Shown here piece after piece: positions 11,597-23,005 of a stretch of 64,000 nucleotides of DNA. This DNA is from Pterobdella sp. o SKG-2022. Lineage: Eukaryota > Annelida > Clitellata > Hirudinida > Piscicolidae. The notes below the pieces were generated by a model, which did not search any database, had not been told where the DNA came from, and saw nothing but the letters and a program-made list of their open reading frames with translations. The position numbers and the translations under genes were made by a program. The stretch is taken from positions 9,446,671 to 9,510,670 of the forward strand of contig OZ038320.1 of NCBI GenBank assembly GCA_964035795.1. Reading direction: 5' to 3'. Numbering within the stretch: position 1 is the first letter of the stretch; every line of letters begins with the position of its first letter.

Positions 11597-13559
11597 AATT
11601 TAAAATAAAATTTTTGAAAAAGTACATTTTTGTCATTTTTGAAAATGACAAACGAGAAGACAACCAGTGATTCTTGTTTTTTGAATTCATCTAGCTTACA
11701 TATAATTCAATCTTGGAAACTTTTATGGCACAGTAAAAACGTAATCATATCAAACATAAAACGAAACCCTGGACAAATTAATTGATAAAATTTCTAAAAC
11801 TCTTGTAAATTACTTTTAGCCTTTCCTCAAAAGCGATCGCTACTGTATACTTTGTTGGTACTTATTCACATCCCTTTTTTATCACATTTTGATCGGTTAT
11901 TAGGTTTCACTTTCCAAGTTTTCTATGTGAATATTGAAACAGTATTATTTGACAGTTAATGATGTTATTTGTTAAATAAACTTTATTCATTCTTTTAAGA
12001 TTTAATATTCAATTATTTGTTTATTCAGTGAAACTTTTAAAAAAGAACTTTCATAGAAAACTGAAAAAAACATGAAACAAGCTAAAAATTTAACTCAAAA
12101 ATAAATTAAGCATAAAAAAGAAACCTAGCAGTGAGAAATTAATATTCTTAAACTCACTTCACCCCCAATACACTAAAAAACAACTGATATACATGATACT
12201 ATTTTGCATGCAAACCCTTTAAAATATTATGTTTCTCAGTATAAAACCTTTACTTCTCTTTTTGGTTGTTTTTCATTTTAATTAAATTAAATTTTTGTAA
12301 CGTTTTTATCTTTTTGGAAAACACAACCATTTTGTTTCAGAATATCAAAAAGTTTTTCGTATATTATATTTCATTTCCACTTTATTGTTTTCTGTTTTTT
12401 TATTTTTGCAATGTTTGATCATTTTAGCCTTTATTTTAGATATACTTAGCTATAAAAGCAATCATCTAATCTATCAGATTCATTTAAAGCTTATACGATG
12501 CATTGTGACTTTTCATGGCGAGTCTTTATCTCACTTAATTCAGAATCAATAAACTGTTTAACTTTTTATTGAATATATTTTTTTGTACCTTTTCCACGAA
12601 GCGGGAGTTTACATGCATTAAATGCATTCAGTCTTGGGGCTTCCAGCCTTATATAAATACTCGAAATAAAAAAATGAGTTATTACATTTTTTATCATAAA
12701 AGCCCATGTTATTTTTATCAGACAAAAGAACCGAAACCAATAAAATAAAGTTTTTTATAGGACCAAAATGCTTATTCTTTTTGGTCTGAAGGGAAGTTTT
12801 GCAAAGCATAAATGCCTAAAAAGTACCTTTTTGCTTACTTGCCCATTGAAACATAATTAAAGGTTTCCAAATTTGTTAATCTGATAAATGCAAATTGGAT
12901 GTTCTAATTACCAAATTGAAAATAAATGCAAGAAATATTTAGTATCCCCCTTGCAACAGCTCAAGCTTATGGTACACACTGTTAAATTAGGTTCACAATA
13001 TTTCAATGAAAGATTGGTCTTTAAATTCAATGGAAATGATTTCAAAAGCTATTCATTAGAGCTTGAAATTGCCGTTTTTATTGATTTTCTATACAAGTAA
13101 ATTCAGCTTAAAATATGTTCGTGTTGAAAAGTGTATAATTTAATTCAAAATGGCCACGAGTTTCTAATTGCTGCAAAATTCTTCCTCAGAGTATAAAAAA
13201 CCCATTTCTATTTTTGAGTTTTTCGCTCAAAATATATGTTCCCACAAAGACATCACTGAAGTAATATTTTATTTAAGACGTTTACTTTTAATTTACGTAA
13301 TTTTATAGTTTCTTGTTTAGTCTCTATTTTGTACAAACTCTTTGTTCTTTTAATCAATGAATTTTCAAATAAATATTATCATATGAATGGCTTCATTTCA
13401 TTCAACAAAAATACATTTGAAAACATCGCAAACTTCATTTAAATAGCATTGATAAACAATTAACACAATGCATACTTTTGTTTGTCGTGCAGTTTATTAC
13501 AAATAACAACGAATGGATCGCAAAGTCATTCTATTTCCCACACCCGTCATTAGTTATGT

Positions 13560-13640
13560 TCCTCCAACCATCCATCCTTCCATCCCGCAACCTATCCATC
13601 CACCCACCCATATATCAATCTACTCAGCCATCCATCTATA
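13560..13640. repeat. Degenerate (CCAT)n tetranucleotide repeat
   Basis: Repeated CCATCCAT/CCACCCA words, decaying into TATC repeats towards 13660. Both overlapping open frames here derive their His/Pro/Ile/Tyr content from this repeat. Confidence 0.8.
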
Positions 13641-14411
13641 TATTTACCTATCTATCAATTCAATATCAATTTTTTTTGCATTTTTTACGTATGTACTTAC
13701 TACTTTTTCAAATAATCCATTATTTAGTTTTTAAACATTTTTTTATAGATTTATCCATGTTTCTGCATATAATTCTTGCTGTAGTCAATATCCTAGACTT
13801 TCTTTCACTTAGCTATATTAGCTTTCATTTTGCGAGGTGCACAGAACGTGGCAACGAATTTCAAGGTTAGTTTCACATCAGCTTCCACCAATACAACCAC
13901 CTCGGTGGTTCAACTACACCTAATAATTCAAATTCTTCTACGCGCTGCAAGGAGCTATTTGATGAAGAAAAGAACTTTTTATTGAGAAAATCTAAGAACA
14001 TTTTATATTGCAAGTTGTTTTGAATTTACTTCAAATTATTATCGTAAGAATTTATTTCAAGTTTTGTTTTGAATTTTCACAATTTTATTATTTAAGCATT
14101 TGTTAAATACCTAAGTTACAGGGGTGATAATGGATATATTAACAAGATAAAGAGGATGTATTTACAAGATTATAAGACTTTTAGTGATGCAAAATCTCGT
14201 TTAGTAGCTGGTAATTATTTGAAAAGCTGCAGAATTATGGAAACTAATATTTTGCCATATACTCAGTTTTCTCAATAGTGAATCTCAATGCAGTTTTCGC
14301 TTATAATCTTTTCTTCTAATCATAATCAAAAAACTCTTTATATCTTTTATAAACCTCTATAGATATTTAAAATTTTTACACTTTAAATTATAAAACTCAA
14401 GTCATCTGATA

Positions 14412-14611
14412 NNNNNNNNNNNNNNNNNNNNNNNNNNNNNNNNNNNNNNNNNNNNNNNNNNNNNNNNNNNNNNNNNNNNNNNNNNNNNNNNNNNNNNNNN
14501 NNNNNNNNNNNNNNNNNNNNNNNNNNNNNNNNNNNNNNNNNNNNNNNNNNNNNNNNNNNNNNNNNNNNNNNNNNNNNNNNNNNNNNNNNNNNNNNNNNNN
14601 NNNNNNNNNNN
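14412..14611. other. Assembly gap (200 N)
   Basis: Exactly 200 unresolved bases, probably a fixed-size scaffold gap, so the true distance may differ. Confidence 1.
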
Positions 14612-15040
14612 TGCTAGTTTATTGTTTTTTTGTGCAGGAATTAGTTGTGTCATTTATATAATGAAGTTTATAGAATGGTGACACATACATCAAAGTAGCA
14701 ATGCGTTATAAAGTATGCTTATGGAGAATGCGCAAGCGTGTCTTTGTTATTTGTTCATTGGATAAATTTTTTTCGTTTTCGATATCAAGTATTATTAGAA
14801 TTTCACATAAAATTAATTATCATGAAGAAAACACATGGATGTTGATGGTTTTAATTAAACATTTATTGTCCATAACTTAATAATAAAAATCTGTATGTAT
14901 ATCATTCACACTGCCATGCTGAAGTTTCTTGGGAGCATTTACCGCGTCTAAAATGCTATTTCATAACTAAGTATAAAGAATAAGAAAAAAGGGGTTCAAG
15001 CATAGTTTTCAGACCAAAACTGTTGATGTTATTTTCACAG

Positions 15041-15180
15041 AAGTTATCTATAAAACATCAATTTGAGGAATTTTAATACATTTATTGAAACTATAATTTT
15101 CGGTAAGTATTGGCTTACCATGAGACATTAGCCTGTTTATTATTATACATAATTATTATTATTTTTAAATATAATTACTA
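15041..15180. repeat. Fold-back-like repeat related to about 63515-63640
   Basis: Two blocks recur near the right edge of the window. CTATAATTTTCGGTAAG...GGCTTACCATGAGACATTAG here resembles a block starting near 63520, and the flanking block containing TATCTATAAAACATCAATTT is the inverted complement of one near 63605-63635. Shared blocks in different relative orientation suggest a non-autonomous element with inverted ends. The alignment is by eye and divergent. Confidence 0.4.
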
Positions 15181-17442
15181 TAAAAAAATACATAAAATGT
15201 CTCTGAAGAATTTTTCCAGCATTTCTTCAAACTTTTGTTTTAATTGACATTCTAATAATGATATTTGAATAATTAATTAATTAACTTAATAAAAATAATC
15301 CAGAATGATTTAAGTATTTCATTTGGTGTTTTCTTTTTCTCCTTATCAAATCGTGTGTTTTACTTTTAACCATTATCATACCTTAAATACATGGCTTATC
15401 TGTAAATAAAAATAGAACTGAGTGTTTTTGTTTATTTATAAAGTATTCGATAATAAAATTTTTTGAATTTGAAAAACATCACTAATTTTGTTTAAAAATT
15501 TAAAAAAAAAAAACTTTTATGGAAAGCATTGAATGAAATATTCAATAAGTCTGTATTAAAATGCATGGTTTTGAAATGATCACGATGACTTTTAACGATT
15601 AAAACGGAGGTAATATTTCAGAAGCTGAAAGCGCCATTTTTCAAAACTTTTATATGAACAAATCTGTTTTAAAGTTTTTATAACGAGGCGATACAAAGCC
15701 GAGAAAATTAATGGCAATTCGGTAATGATGCAAGCAATGTTCAATGAGGTATTGAGCTTTTATGTTGGCATGTCCGCTAACCCACCAGTAACTTGCTGAA
15801 ATATTTGAATGCCCTTTCAAACGGTTAAATTACTATCGCAAAACTAATATAATTCTATACTGTTGTTTTTGTTTGTTTGTGGGTACAAGGTGAAATGATT
15901 ATCAATATGGTTGTAGCGTTACCGAGAAATTTGAATAAAACATAGAGATTGTTGGTTGTAGTGGTTTTATGTAGAGTTTCAAATATTTTGCAACCCCCAT
16001 AACTGTGCAATTATTTCTCAGAAACTGAAACATACAAAATTATATACAAGAAAATTATTTCTTTAAATTCGCAGTACCTATAGTGGACTATTTTCAAGAA
16101 ATTGCTAAAAAAATTTTTTCACTGTTTTGGTCGATGTTAGCTTTTTATTAATATAAAAGAAAAAAAATGGAAATTTAGAAATGTTACTATATATTAATTG
16201 AAAAGTCTGCAATTTATTAATCTTATTGAAAGCAAAAATAACCGGCGATGCTACGTGATACTATCAAAAAAATCATAAAATTTATTTTGCCTATACAATT
16301 TTAGTTAGTTTCGAGCTTTGTAATTATTTTACTTGAAAAATTTTTATAGCATTTCCTTTCCATATGACTTGACGCTAGAGCAATGTTGTGAATCTTTGAG
16401 TGGAAATCTCAATAAATTACACACTAAACATGCCATAAAGAAATCTTTTGAGTGAAATGAGCAAAGTTCAAAAGCACAAAGAAACTCTCCAAGATACTTT
16501 TAATCAAATCACTATACAAAGTGTTTGCTTGGAGAAGTTCAAGTAAAACTTTTAATTAACAAAAGTTTACTTAATACCAGTTTAACTAATCAAATTGTTA
16601 ATAATTTAAATATTATTTGAGTTAAAGACTATATTTGAAGTAATAATTATGTGGATGAGACACAAGGAAAGTGATCATAGAAAACAAAACAGACAAAACT
16701 GTTTCAGACGAGGTGTGATCTACTCATAAAAAACATTCAAATAAGACAATAAAAAGCGTGTTATTTCAAAAACATACAATGATCTCACAGACGCACCATT
16801 GTTTCATGTGCGTAAACAACCGGTTGTCACGAAGTATCGTGGAAACCACGTACAAGTTGTTTCGGAGTTTTAAACTTATGAGTGTTCTATTTGTTATTTT
16901 TTTCAAAACAATTTAATTTATGTTTTTTTGGAGCGCAGTATAAATTCATTTTCACTAAATAAATATAAATGAGCTTTTGTGTTGTTCGTAGAATATTCAT
17001 GTTTTTTTTGGATATATATTTTCACCTTTTATTATTTTTAAAGGTTATTATTTTTTTAAAAGTTTTGAAAAAATTCGAATTCAAATGGACAAATTTCTAA
17101 CCCAATTTTACAATTAGATACAACTTTTATGAAAGTTCTAGAAATTACGTAATAAGCGACGTTAAAGTGATATCTATATTTATTTTTGATCTATTTTAAA
17201 GCGTTGTTATTGGCTGTCATAATTAGATATTCACTTTTACGCTTGTATCAAGAATTGAATTTACGGCTTATTGTCCAGTTGCTTCATACATTTTTCGGAA
17301 AAAATGTGTTTTTTCACTTTGTGAAATGATCGAAAACGATTTAAAACGATCCTATTTTTTGTTCAATAAAAGTAGAACAATTTCTTTACTTAAAATTTGT
17401 TTTTTTGCCGGTTTTTGATTATACTACTATACGGAATTAACA

Positions 17443-20400
17443 ATGGCTCGAAATATAAAAGAGAACTTTGTTGATGGTTTGGTCAAAATTGCCATCTTTT
17501 TAAGTTTACTCAAAACAAACTGGCGCGATGTGGGAACAAATCCAGGAATAACAGAAAACGTCCACTTTCACGCTTCAAATTTGGGCCAGTTGGAGGTCTC
17601 GCCAATCATTAACATTTATGACAATAATAGATGGAACCCTGTGTTAGGAGCAAGTGTTCATCCAAAACACGTTGAAAATGATCGTATAGAAGATGTATTA
17701 AGACGAGTTCATAGGTTGGCTGGGTACAGAAGTTATGAAAATATCGATACAAGGATTGAAGCTTTTTTGTTAGAGGATGGCACCGAAGCTAGATTACCAG
17801 TGACCCATGGAGTTAACAATCAAGCAACAAATCTAAATCCTGGAGAAGAACCAAGCAAAGATGTAATTTCTGCATTTTATTTTTATTCTAGTTCAATGTA
17901 ATCAAATTTTAAATGAAAAAATAGTATTTAAAACAAAAAAATGATGAAATCTTTGCAATACCAAGGACATGGACTTGATTGATGTGTTATGGAGACAAGA
18001 TATAGACTTGGAAGGGTTGGAAGATGTGAGTTTGATTAGGGAGCTGGAAAAAAGTGAAGAAATTAGACTTCATAAAAAACAAGAAGAAGTTAATATTATT
18101 CATTTGCTCTTGTATTTTCTGATTTATTCAAGAATATACCCCAAAGTAATCTTGTTTAAAAAAGATTATGAGTCTATAATCAAATTTTGCGTTGTATAAC
18201 TATAAAAAATTTTCTCAGGTTGAATTATTGTAAACTTTATCAACAACCAATAAATGAAGAATAAAACTAATTGATCTCAAACAACTTCAAGGAGACCATA
18301 GAGCAACTCATCCACACTCTAAACTCCTCTCAACACCTCAATGACTCAGGTTGCTTCAGTGCTTTATTTCATCAAACTTTTTTCATTACATCATAATGCC
18401 AAAAATTTACATATGAAACACATTTCAAAAACTTTCACAAAACCATTACTGGTCCAACTGATTAATATTTTTAAATGAATAGGGTTTATTAATTAAGATG
18501 ATTTTTTATTTTATCCTTTTTGTGAATATAAAAACATTTTTATTTGTGTTTATGAATTTTTGATTCTTTCAAGTAAGACTGAAAATTCCAGGAATTCAAA
18601 CAGTTTCTGCAACAAATATAAATTGTACAACATATAAAATATATAATAATTTAATATAAGTATTAATAAAGTTCAAATCTGATGAGAAAACATTTTACAT
18701 ATATATAAAAGTTGCTAGGTTATATTTATTTAAAACCTGTCTCAAAATACATTCAATAGGTTTGTTTTAAAAGGTTTAAAATATTGAGTTTGTATTAATA
18801 CTCAATGGTACATTTTGAATTAATAATATCATACAATAAATAATCTGTTCTTCTGTTCGTAATTGTTGTAATATGAGTGATTTTATGAATTGAAAACAAG
18901 ATTGATGTTTTCACATTACTTATTAATGAAATATGCTTCCCAAGGTAATCAATACATTCAAAAAAACTCTTGTTTATTTATCTTGAGGTAATGCTCATTC
19001 ATTTAACTCTTCTCTATATCGTAAAACTCACAGATTAGATTCATGATTGATATTGTATAATTTAAAGCTTATTTTGAGAATAAATTGAAATTATTAATAT
19101 TCATATTGTGTTTGATATTATTTCAGCACTCACTATACAGTTTATCAAAACCCATAGAGTCTGATGAGTCATTGAATACACCTGAAGCACTAAATGACCA
19201 ACAAACGCCAAACTTTCATGTAATTTCATGATTTTCAATACAATTATTTTTTTATCTGTTGGACAACTGTTTATCAACCATGTGCACCACCCATCAAGAT
19301 TTTTTAAATTATCTTCTTGAAACTTGTGTGTTATATACACTAGTTACTTAGGTGAAGTGAAAGCATTATTTTTTTGGTATTTTCCATATGAGTTTTTGTT
19401 AGAAGTAGCTTCTCCCCAGAAACAAGAGTTTGGATCTTCACTCTTCATCCTTCTTTTTTGGGTCGGATCTGTTTTTTTGAATAGCTCTACCAGAAACATT
19501 GTTTTTATGAATACATTGCTCTGAAATGCAACTATTATCATCACCTGCAATAAAAAAGTTCAGGGTTAGATTTTTAGGAGAGTCTTGTATTGATTTTTGC
19601 ATCTCATCTGACCTCATAAGGATTGTCTATACCAATATAATATTATATGATTCTTTTATCAAAATTATTGATTAAGAACTTTCATAATAGTATTTTTGTT
19701 TATAATAATTTCAAATACACCTTCATCTACAATTAATGCCCACAATCAATTACACAGTTGTATCATTCATCCCTCAATGATGAATCAGAACAGATTTCTT
19801 TATGGCAAAATTCGATTTCAACCCTCGTACAACCTCATCAACATCATTTCAATGCACTGCCATTATCCAATCTCACATCTACAAACCACACACATGGACC
19901 CACTATGTCACCCACTTCAACTCTTCATGCCATGGGAGAAGCAGCAAGCTTCAATAATTTTAGTCTATATCAAACTGACAATCTTATAGAAAGCAGTACC
20001 AATTTGTCTGATGGTCTGCTTGTTAATGACTCTGATGCTAACATCAGTTTGAATGAAGAGAATAATGTGGATGCAAGTATAGAAGAGGATACCTTTATCA
20101 ATGGACTTCTTAGTAATGTATCTCTCAATACCCAACAAAGTCGGCATTCATGTTTAGACTAGAAATTTTATAACTAGTTTATGCTGCATTTTCTCATGTA
20201 GGTTTAAAACAAACTGCTGTTTTATAAACAGATGTTCCTCAAGTACAAACATCTAGGAATGTGGTGAATAGTTGTAGACCAACCCGAGAACATAATGATG
20301 AAGGAACATTCTTTGTTACTGAAGCTAATATCAACGAACAGTTTGGATCTCTGGAAGACATTTTAGGTGATTTGCAGTTTTTAATATTTCTAGTTTTAAT

Positions 20401-22448
20401 CCCATTTTATAACATTCAAATTTTTATTGATTTTTCATAAATGATTTGATATTATATAATATCCTCATATCTTTGTGGGGTAACAAGGGTGTAAGAGTGC
20501 TTTGTTTCTCTTAATTAGTTGATGGTTTTTATGCTTAATTCTGATCAAAGTTTTTTAAATAGGTTGAGTTACAAAGCTTAATTAAAACACGTATATAAAT
20601 AGGCTTTTAAGAGGTAGCACTTTTAATGATAGCAGGATCGTGGAAAGTTATATACGATCATATGTTAAATTTGAAATACATCAGGAATGGAGGGTTTTTC
20701 TGGAAATTTTTTTCCAATGCAATCTGCTCAAGAAGATGCCAGTGATCTACTCATAACACCCACTGTGTTTAAACATGATTCCCTCCAGTTTCCTCCCATC
20801 CATAACAATCAAGATCAAGATAGAAATGGCAAATTCGACGACCATGACAACTTTGCTCCGTTTGAAGAAGCATTATCTGAAGACATAATGATGTATGAAT
20901 TGGCTGAGGACTCACAATTCATGGAGCTGTTTTCTGGTAAGGTTTTGTTTCCATTTATTATGAATTATTCAAAAGAAAATCATTAAAATTTTTTTTCGAA
21001 GTTTTTTCTAATAAAAACACTCAATAATTTGCAGAGCACTTAGATGCGTCGTCAGATGACGTGGCAATAAGCAGTGATTCTGCCATGTCGTCCACAGCAG
21101 AAGGTGGTAGGAGAGGGTCCAGTGCAAGCAAGAAAGGCTTCGCTTCTGCCGCTTTTGAGCCTTTCCATGTCAGTCAATCTGTTGACTTACATGAAGAGTC
21201 TTATAATGACCAAACCTTTGTGAACCATTCACTGCCACATCAACATACTGATTCTTTACCTAATTTTGCCCAAGACTCAACATTCTTCCAGTTGAATAAT
21301 CATACTAATCTCACAAATCACGACCACAATTACTGCCTTCCTCCACACGTTTCATCCATCAAGCCTGACCCAGATTCCATGCCTACATGCAGTCGTTTCA
21401 TTTCTAACCAGCCTGTTTCTGAATCTATATACTCTGACGTCAAGTTCAAAACTCCACTGCATCCTGTCAGGAAATCAACTGTTAGTTTGTGATAAAGTTT
21501 ATGGTTTCAAAGAAAATAATTATTAAAAATATTTTGGTGGCAGAGGAGGTCGAGTCTCAAGCAAAAATCTCCGCATGACGATGAAGATGAGTACATCAAT
21601 CCTGGAGGTATCGATGATGAGTGTTACGATGAAGATGACAAGGATTATACTTACACTTATGATACTAAAGAACTAAATTTTACCTTTAAATATTCTCAAA
21701 AAACTAAGGTTTGATTTCTAACGAATTGATTTCAATATTCCGTATCCTTGGGAAAAATATTTAATAATTGATGTTAATTTTATTCATAACTGTTAGAAGC
21801 TAGTGTCGGCAGTGTCGCCATCTGCTTCATGTCGTGGCAAGGATGATCTCAAAGCAGTGCAAATGGGCATTCCATATGATGTTGATGAGATCATTCATTG
21901 CCAAGTATGCCATTGTATCATTTGATTCACTATTTTAAAACGTAATTTATTTCAAATTAGTTTTAGTTTGTAATCGTTGTAATTTTTATTTTTTAAAGTT
22001 TTTTAAAACTTGGTAATAGGCTGAACGTTTCAGTGAGATGGTTGCAAACAAAAGTTTATCTGGTGAGCAGATCCAGTTGATCAAAGATATCAGGAAAAGA
22101 GGCAAAAACAAGTTGGCAGCACAGAACTGTAGAAAAAGAAAGTTGGACGTGATTACCACTTTGGAGGAGGAGATAGAGAATCTCAAGGTGCAACAAGAAA
22201 CGGAAATCGAACGTCGACAAAAATCGTTGTCAATGCTGGAAGATATGAAGAAAAAAATGGTTTCTCTACAGGATCAAATATTATCTTCTTTGAGGGATTC
22301 GATGAGGGGGACAACAGACAGTGGGCAGAATGCAGGAGGGGAAGATGAACTCGTGATCGAACAAACCTCTTCAGGGGGAGTTTTCATTGTGCCTCGAAAC
22401 GACTCAACAACTGAAATAAATAGCAGAGCTAGAAGGAAGCGAAAATAA
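17443..22448 (+). CDS. CNC-family bZIP transcription factor, NFE2L1/CncC-like (ER-anchored NRF type)
   Basis: Exons: 17443-17862, 17966-18088, 19758-20112, 20232-20366, 20685-20936, 21035-21480, 21544-21708, 21797-21904, 22020-22448; about 810 residues. NRF1-type factors sit in the ER membrane, are deglycosylated and cleaved, then drive proteasome and oxidative-stress genes through antioxidant response elements with small Maf partners. Seen here: an N-terminal hydrophobic anchor (about residues 9-23) followed by the HPK-containing NRF1 N-terminal domain; a Neh2-like block DLIDVLWRQDIDLEG; an Asn/Ser/Thr-rich domain with six N-glycosylation sequons in the 19758 exon alone; an acidic/Ser 'SSDSAMSS' degron-like region; the CNC domain; the basic region RGKNKLAAQNCRKRKLD; a leucine zipper; and a C-terminal VFIVPRN and basic tail matching the NRF1/NRF2 end (Neh3). 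No canonical ETGE motif was found. The exon 2 to 19758 junction is in frame without the candidate exon at 18292. Identity is very secure; whether NRF1- or NRF2-like in function is inference. Confidence 0.95.
18292..18349 (+). other. Candidate alternative exon of the CNC-bZIP gene
   Basis: A GC-richer block between CTTCAAG| and |GTTGCTTC splice-like signals encodes ETIEQLIHTLNSSQHLND, somewhat like the SLEECLRLLE segment that follows Neh2 in vertebrate NRF1. It is 58 bases long, so joining it directly to the 19758 exon would shift the frame; it needs another small exon or is not used. The main model skips it. Confidence 0.35.
19101..19552 (-). pseudogene. CUB-domain-like reading frame broken by one stop, antisense in a bZIP intron
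   Basis: Two minus-strand open frames (19344-19550 and 19101-19340) are in the same frame, separated only by a TAA at 19344-19346 and a few codons. Read through, they give NNAFTSPK, then after the stop NLKNLDGWCTWLINSCPTDK and a hydrophobic strand. This is the order expected for the first half of a CUB domain (FxSPxYP ... NLxCxWxI ... P ... I.L.F). The C-terminal half of a CUB domain is not recognisable, and the usual first cysteine is at most approximate. An AG acceptor-like site (TATTGCAG) precedes the first frame. Could be a decayed duplicate or a coincidence. Confidence 0.3.
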
Positions 22449-23005
22449 GTGTTTTATTGTGTTTTTGGTGGTGGTTCCGTTCTCAATATTTCGAACTGTG
22501 TTAATAACTTCTTTGCTGGAGATTTGTGTCAAGGTGTTAAATGGTTTTGTACCGTTCTTTTTATTAAACATTATTTAGGTTCAGAAATTATCTTTTGTTT
22601 GATAGTTTAGGATCTTTATCGATTGTGCTTGATACATGTTTTCTTAATTAATGTTAAAACTGTTGCTATAAAATTCTTTTTAATATACTTTAGAATAACA
22701 ATTTTGTTTTATTTATGGCATCCTGAGAAAATTTTGTTAGTTTTATATCTATTAGATGTTTCTTTAATCATTATTGTTGCAGTTGTTTAAATTTTGTTTT
22801 TACCGAATCGTTAAAGACAATTTATTAACAATTTTCATTTATGAAAGAAACTTTTGAATTTAACTTCTTTATTTAAACCATAAATTCATTAAAATAATAT
22901 GAATTGCCGAATCATATTGTCACTGAATGTATTGAAATAAAATTAAACAAATCATTCTGTTAGTCTAGTAGTTACGTCACGATTTTCAAAATTCTGGATC
23001 TTCCC
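22449..23005. other. Convergent 3' ends of the bZIP and DNPEP genes
   Basis: The bZIP stop at 22448 and the DNPEP stop at 23006 face each other across 557 bases. The best plus-strand polyadenylation hexamer is AATAAA at 22936-22941 and the best minus-strand hexamer is at 22868-22873, so if both are used the two 3'UTRs overlap antisense by roughly 100 bases. Confidence 0.5.
22936..22941 (+). terminator. Polyadenylation signal, bZIP gene
   Basis: AATAAA about 490 bases after the bZIP stop codon; the only canonical plus-strand hexamer I saw in this 3' region. Confidence 0.5.

Larger units (their letters stand above)
7740..17442. other. Gene-poor AT-rich spacer between K2P and CNC-bZIP genes
   Basis: Nearly 10 kb with no gene I can identify. 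It contains simple tandem repeats (9255-9320, 13560-13640), a short dispersed motif (8744-8776), one possible minus-strand noncoding exon (10423-10487), a short ORF with a signal-peptide-like start (11501-11596), a 200-base gap and a fold-back-like repeat (15041-15180). The longer open frames here are low-complexity or AT-rich and show no family signature. Confidence 0.6.

Noticed and set aside
13478..13870. Two overlapping frames at the CCAT repeat
   Set aside because: Low-complexity repeat translation followed by AT-rich Phe/Leu/Ile sequence; no domain.
19324..19524. Plus-strand frame as a bZIP exon
   Set aside because: Hydrophobic composition unlike this factor; the complementary strand carries the CUB-like frame, and flanking bZIP exons join in frame without it.
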